In this document: one piece after another, positions 58,960-64,000 of the stretch
How the letters are laid out: each line of letters starts with the position of its first letter
How positions within the stretch are numbered: position 1 is the first letter of the stretch
Assembly (NCBI GenBank): GCA_051453625.1
Contig: JBOZIK010000001.1
Location: forward strand, 260,909,895-260,973,894
Reading direction: 5' to 3'
Source: Welwitschia mirabilis
Taxonomy: Eukaryota > Gnetophyta > Gnetopsida > Welwitschiales
Length of the DNA: 64,000 nt
Notes under the pieces: generated by a model
What the model was told of the DNA's origin: nothing
Database searches by the model: none
Seen by the model: the letters and a program-made list of their open reading frames with translations, nothing else
Position numbers and translations under genes: made by a program

Positions 58960-60060
58960 AATGCATGTCCTAAATAAAATACATAACCTTCTTAAACATT
59001 TCCATTATGAGGCTAGTAGTGGCTATTACTTGGCTAATAAAACTACTTTGAAAATCCTTCATTCTGGTTTCTATTGGTTGTCTATTTTTAACAACTTCTA
59101 ACTTTATTGTAAATCTTGTGATAATTGTTAAAATTGTCAAAAATTAGGAAGTTTTTCATGAAGACAAATGATTTTCTTAAACCCCACCTTTGAACCCTTT
59201 GATATTTGAGGAATTAATTTTGAAGGCCCTTATCTAGCCTAAAATGGATAATAGTACATTCTTGTCTCTATTGATTATGTAACTAAATAGGTTGAGGCAT
59301 GCATGCATCAAGCAAATGATGCTTAAATAGTGATAAAAGTATTTACAATAAATATCTTAACATGATTCATCTACCCACTAGTTTTAATTAGTGATAGAGG
59401 AACATACTTTTGTAATAAAATATTTAATAACCTTCTTGCTAAGTATGGGGTTACATAGAAAGTAGTAATAACTTACCACCCCTAGAATAGTGACCAAGAT
59501 GATGTTACTAGTAGAGAAATTAAGAAAATTTTACAAAAGTTGGTAAACGCAATAAAAAAAGATTGATCTTTCAAGCTTCATGATGTGTTATGGGCCTACT
59601 GCACAGCTTATAAGACTACCTTAAGAACTTTTTTAGGCTAGTCTATAGAAAAGTGTGTGATTTACACATAGAAATTTTGCATAAGGCATATTGGATGATT
59701 AAAAACATGAATTAAAAATTAGAGATAGCAATGAGAAAAAGGGTTATATAACTTAATAAATTAGACAAAATGAAAAATGATGCCTATAAAAACTTTAGGA
59801 TTAACAAAGAAAGGATGAAAACACATCATGATTAGAACATCCTTAGGAAAATGTTTAAAGAGTAAAAAGTAATTTTGCTTTATGATTCACAATTACATAT
59901 CTTCTTAGGAAAATGAATCACTGAGTGAAAAGATTCATTTCTAATAAAAGGGAGTTTTTACAAATGAAATATTTATCAATTAAAACCCAAAGACCATCAG
60001 TAATTCAAAGTTAATAGACATCACCTTAAGAATTATCATTTATCTATTTTAGTGGCTTAT
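58960..60060 (+). pseudogene. Integrase of the Athila-like element
   Basis: Zinc-binding region: HYEASSGYYLANKTTLKILH, then SGFYWLSIF and CKSCDNC, matching 'CH....GGH(F/Y)...(R/K)T..K(V/I)L.(S/C)GFYWP...' and 'C..CD.CQ'. Core: FDI, a stop, GINFEGPY (the first catalytic region, DFMGP, with D changed to N), YILVSIDYVTK, ISDRGTYFCN and SREIKKILQKLVN, the last carrying the core Glu. The C-terminus FKVNRHHLKNY at about 60010-60040 matches 'FKVNG.RLK.Y'. Many stops. Ends shortly before the 60103-60610 gap. Confidence 0.85.
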
Positions 60061-60102
60061 GAATTTATGAGACTTGTAGACCTATATTAATAGCCTTAAA
60101 TT

Positions 60103-60610
60103 NNNNNNNNNNNNNNNNNNNNNNNNNNNNNNNNNNNNNNNNNNNNNNNNNNNNNNNNNNNNNNNNNNNNNNNNNNNNNNNNNNNNNNNNNNNNNNNNNN
60201 NNNNNNNNNNNNNNNNNNNNNNNNNNNNNNNNNNNNNNNNNNNNNNNNNNNNNNNNNNNNNNNNNNNNNNNNNNNNNNNNNNNNNNNNNNNNNNNNNNNN
60301 NNNNNNNNNNNNNNNNNNNNNNNNNNNNNNNNNNNNNNNNNNNNNNNNNNNNNNNNNNNNNNNNNNNNNNNNNNNNNNNNNNNNNNNNNNNNNNNNNNNN
60401 NNNNNNNNNNNNNNNNNNNNNNNNNNNNNNNNNNNNNNNNNNNNNNNNNNNNNNNNNNNNNNNNNNNNNNNNNNNNNNNNNNNNNNNNNNNNNNNNNNNN
60501 NNNNNNNNNNNNNNNNNNNNNNNNNNNNNNNNNNNNNNNNNNNNNNNNNNNNNNNNNNNNNNNNNNNNNNNNNNNNNNNNNNNNNNNNNNNNNNNNNNNN
60601 NNNNNNNNNN
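60103..60610. other. Assembly gap (508 N)
   Basis: Unknown bases between the end of integrase and the 3' region of the Athila-like element. An env-like third ORF, if present, would begin here. Confidence 0.99.
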
Positions 60611-61776
60611 AAGATTTACAATTATTTCAAGTGTAATGATATCTTAGTAAAACATACTTGAAAAGGTGGGATCTACCTTTATATATGTTCCTTAAGTCAA
60701 AAGCCTTTAATGAGGACAAAATTTATCTTGTAAATGCTAATGAGCCACTAACCCCTATAATGTTCATAAATAATGAATACGAGAAGATGAATAAAAGAAA
60801 GATAATATATCTCTTCTCTAAATGCACATAACATTAATCATTTAATTGGTTTAGTTAACCACATTAGGGCTATGAATAATCACTATTAATATAGCTTTAA
60901 TGATCTATTTTATGACATGTTCAACTACATTAGGTATATAGACGCTTATTAACAATGTAGTAATAACTCCTTCATACATCAACATGCTTAATTTTGTTAG
61001 AGGAAAATGATATAAAAGTATATGCTCAATGTGATTTAAATAGATAAACTAAGGATAAATATATTAGTAGAAATAGAAAATGAAGGAATGGAAAAGGTGG
61101 GAATTAGAGCCTTTCTATGACACGTTATCTTTTAACTTTCATACTTATGATTCACTAACGTTTTCTTGAATTTGTATAAGTTATTTAGTCAAAACTATGC
61201 TTAGTTTATTTTGATATCCACTAAAAAAGATAAAAATATAAGAAAGGCTAGTAACTTAGGGTAGTTCACTCATTCATTAATTGGCTTTGTGATTTAGTAT
61301 ATTAATACATTATCATCTCCATCACCTACTCATTCCTTCTTCACTTTACTTCACCATTTTATGAGAAATAAATTCTAAGCCAAAACCATTTTTATGAATT
61401 TACTTTCCACTTACCTCTCAATAAAATGCTATTTTACTATAGTTAGGTTTTTTTCCACCTATCTTATTTGCATCATTTCACATGGTTTTCAATAAAAAGA
61501 CTAATCATGATCTAAACTATGTTATAAAAATGATTTTAATACTTTTACCATATAACTTTAAGGATAAAGTTGAGTTTTGGTTAGGGGATATGCCCTTTAG
61601 TTTTCATATCTTTTTTTTTACTAAATGTTTAATTTTGATGCCTTAATTACAAAAATTTTATCATAAAAATTTTCAAAGTTATATCATTTTCATACTTGGG
61701 TGCTTTGAGTTAGATAATTTTTTCATGTTTAAACCATTTTTTTATTAATGCTTTCCTAAGGCACTAGTAAAAGTTT
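60611..61776 (+). other. 3' internal region of the Athila-like element
   Basis: Sequence between the gap and the polypurine tract. Some Athila elements carry an env-like ORF here. I see no open frame or transmembrane stretch that can be supported. Confidence 0.5.
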
Positions 61777-61790
61777 AGTTAGGGGGTGTT
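61777..61790 (+). promoter_or_regulatory. Polypurine tract of the Athila-like element
   Basis: AGTTAGGGGGTGTT directly precedes the 3' LTR start TGACATAT. It is where plus-strand cDNA synthesis would start. A near-identical tract is found at about 2636-2650 (minus strand). Confidence 0.72.
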
Positions 61791-61791
61791 T

Positions 61792-63099
61792 TGACATATA
61801 AAAATTAATACTACAATTAAGTTAATTTACTAATTCATATTCATAAAAGATATTAATATAACTAACTTATCATAAAAATGTGTCTTCTATTAGTTTTGTC
61901 ATAACAATTTTGGACTTATCATTTTCCCCGTGAAATTTTTAGGATAACCATCACATTTAAAGAATATATTTAATAGTTGATGATAATCTAGGCTAAAACA
62001 CTGTGCTACCATCCATGTTACGTGACGTTACTAATCCTTTTACTTAAAACTTTGCAAGACTTACATTCTTTACTCACTATGAAGAATTAAATAAAATTTA
62101 GTTATGATTTTAATCTAATTCTACATCAAAAATAACTAACATTCTTTGCAACATGTGGTGGTGATAACGATGACACATAACAATGACACTTGATAGGACT
62201 AGCATCCATGAATTAAGTGTTAGCTACATAATAAAAATCTCTACCTAATGGAAAAGATGACAAACATCATACCTAATGTTATTATGTAACAACTCACCTA
62301 ATACTATAAGCTATGAGCTTGTAACCATCACACTCTTTTATATCTTTTAATAAAAAGGCCTTGAGTTATTTATTATCTTGTTTTTGACTTTAGGAAAATT
62401 TAGAACCTTAAGGCATCAAGTTGCAATGGTCTTCCAAATACCTCTTTAAGAAGTGAGATTTTTTTTAAGGATCACTCAAAGAGTTCTTCTAGCATCCTTC
62501 TTACTATTTTGTAAAGTGCTTTTTTCTAAATACATAAATTTGTTTGCTTGTGATTTCAAATCATGTATTACTTTATATTTTAATTACTTAGGTAGCAATA
62601 TAACTATTAAGCTTTATTTCATTTGAGTGAGCTCTTTGATCATTTGGTCTAGATCTTAAAATTTTATGATTTTTAAGTATCTAGCATCCTTACTTTTCAT
62701 TATTATTTTTAGATTATTAAAAATCAAGTGATAATTGAGTCTATCATTACTCATATGCTAAATGATATTATGTTACCATAATCTAAGCTAAAAATACTTG
62801 ATGATTTTAAGTGTGTTAGAAAGGAAAAACATTGAATAACAGTGGAGTAAAATATTATTGGAGAATGAATCAATGAAACCTTGGAGTTAGTTTCCTTTTC
62901 TCCTATTCTAAGTTGAAGTTTCAACCAAAACTCTTCTTAAATATTCTTTTTTACCCTTTTGTCCTTTCTTTAAATTATAAGCTACATCATATAAAAGTTA
63001 GTGCAAACTTTTAAAGAGTATCCTTGTTATCCTAGTGGAAATAACAATACTAGGTACAAACTTAGTCAAATCTAGTAAATTGTAAAAACACAATCAACA
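61792..63099 (+). repeat. 3' LTR of the Athila-like element
   Basis: About 1.31 kb, TGACATATAAAA to AATCAACA, keeping both TG and CA. Aligns with 50184-51531; the 5' copy has about 40 bp more, mostly in the 50570-50640 stretch. Confidence 0.83.
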
Positions 63100-64000
63100 A
63101 CATTATCTCTTAGTTTTGATAACTCTCATCACCATCTTCACTACTAGTTCATTTTACTTTCAATTAAAATAATCATAACAATTAGAAAATAAACTACTAT
63201 AGTTATCTTCAAAATTCATTTTTCCTTTAAATGAACTCTAAATCTCTTAGAATGAAAAACAAACTACTTCTATTATCATTCATATTTATTCCTTATGAGA
63301 TTTTAGTATCAATCTCTAATGTCCAATAATGGAAATCCTCTTCTTTAATCATTAAATTTCCCATTAAAAAGAATGATGAAGAGATCCTCAATATGAAATG
63401 GGTACTTTTGATTATTGTTTATTTATGCTTTGCAAATTATATACATAAGGTTGATGCCTATGATGCCTATCATGCATTAAGAGATGAAGGATTGAAAGAT
63501 GAAAACATAACTATGTTTATGTTTGACAGTATTACTAGTGCTCCTAAAATACCTTATTTGTCCTATTTGTCTTCCAATAAAAAGTGTCTATAATAGAGGT
63601 AATTAATGGTAAAATAGGCACATAGCAATAGTCTAATTACATCTCTTAAAAAATCTAGGCATAGCATTTACAGCAATACTAGTGCCATCAATTCTTGAGT
63701 GCATCACATGTAACTAGTATAAGTCTCCATTTGAGGCATACTAGAATACTTATCAAAGTGTAATACCAATGTTCTATTACACATAAGAATAATTGTATCA
63801 CAAGAGAAGATAAAACACAAAATGTGAGAGGAGATTAATAGAAAAGCAATGGAGAAGATAAAACATTATTGTGGACATTATATTTCTAAGTAAAACTCAA
63901 GGGAAATTTCTATGAAAAGGGGAAAACCAGATGTTACACCAATAGTAAGATAAGAAAGTAAAATCACATTACATGCAAGGAATTTCATATCTTGAAAGTT
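63100..64000 (+). repeat. Host repeat copy B, right part
   Basis: Continues copy A from about 33520 (CATCTTCACTACTAGTTCATTTT matches 33560-33585) through the legumain fragment, then passes directly at about 63730 to the part matching 39646-39935. It runs off the window end. Confidence 0.72.
63252..63593 (+). pseudogene. Legumain (vacuolar processing enzyme) N-terminal fragment, copy B
   Basis: Legumains are vacuolar cysteine endopeptidases that cut after Asn and mature seed proteins. Frame from ATG 63252: MKNKLLLLSFIFIP (signal-peptide-like), then FPIKKNDEEILNMKWVLLII, aligning with '(E/D)(N/D)D....G(T/K)(R/K)WAVL(I/V)AGS', then HKVDAYDAYHALRDEG and LKDENITMFMFDSIT, aligning with 'RHQADVCHAYQ.L..GGLK.ENI(I/V)VFMYDDIA'. 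There is a single in-frame stop, TAA 63327-63329, shared with copy A. After SITSA similarity to legumain ends, as at an exon-intron boundary or breakpoint; the ORF ends by chance at 63593. The catalytic residues are not included. Confidence 0.78.

Larger units (their letters stand above)
50184..63099 (+). mobile_element. Athila-like Ty3 retrotransposon, 12.9 kb, with a nested copia element
   Basis: LTRs of about 1.3 kb (50184-51531 and 61792-63099) align throughout. A tRNA-Asp-type primer site lies at 51533-51550 and a purine tract at 61777-61790. Plus-strand coding order is gag (about 52300-53700), protease (54040-54102 continuing at 56774-57300), RT, RNase H, integrase (to about 60060), then a gap and a 1.2-kb 3' region. 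The flanks match host repeat copy A, which is continuous at this point, so the insertion is clear even though the target duplication (TCTAT on the left, something like TTATC on the right) has decayed. Removing the 2.67-kb copia insert and counting gap N as sequence, it is about 10.2 kb, normal for Athila. Confidence 0.85.

Noticed and set aside
61792-63099. 3' LTR as a solo LTR independent of 50184-51531
   Set aside because: Primer site, coding order, purine tract and flanks matching a continuous copy A all tie the two LTRs to one element.
1-64000. Intact host gene, tRNA, rRNA or microRNA hairpin
   Set aside because: No cloverleaf with A/B boxes, no rRNA core motifs, and no multi-exon gene could be supported on either strand by reading.

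Overview
This window is AT-rich nuclear DNA from a land plant, most likely a seed plant with a large, repeat-rich genome. The evidence is Ty3/gypsy elements of Athila-, Tat- and short-LTR types, a copia-type gag, plant L1-type LINEs with a DUF4283-like ORF1, and a fragment of a plant legumain (vacuolar processing enzyme) gene. I found no intact host gene, no tRNA or rRNA gene and no CRISPR array. Almost every coding trace carries stops. Six runs of N (1669-1843, 7747-7777, 9127-9136, 16791-16890, 20653-20752, 60103-60610) mark assembly gaps.

Layout. 1-1668: the 3' end and 3' LTR of a plus-strand element (family G). About 1913-9108: a decayed minus-strand LTR element with ~0.7-kb LTRs and no recognisable pol. 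9109-13426: a plus-strand LINE relic with a recognisable reverse transcriptase. 13427-30020: a minus-strand array of family-G, Athila-like elements with two outer LTRs, two partial inner LTRs and two pol copies, bounded by GTATC/GTATT. 30026-32565: old debris ending in a minus-strand Ty3 integrase tail. 32565-39935: copy A of a dispersed 'host' repeat that carries the start of a legumain gene; it is split by a complete 5.1-kb Ty3 element (34400-39496) with identical TGAGT target duplications. 40900-45420: a plus-strand Tat-like gag-protease relic, interrupted by a minus-strand LINE ORF1. 48075-64000: copy B of the host repeat, split by a 12.9-kb Athila-like element (50184-63099). The protease codons of that element are themselves split by a 2.7-kb gag-only copia-type element (54103-56773).

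The main result is a readable stratigraphy. A legumain fragment that already had a premature stop was duplicated. Each copy was then broken by a different LTR retrotransposon, and one of those was invaded again. LTR pairs, primer binding sites, polypurine tracts and target duplications all agree. Decay is dominated by C-to-T/G-to-A transitions, as expected for long-silenced, methylated DNA. Three of the four reverse transcriptases have lost one catalytic aspartate.

All alignments and counts were made by eye. Boundaries marked 'about' may be off by tens of bases.
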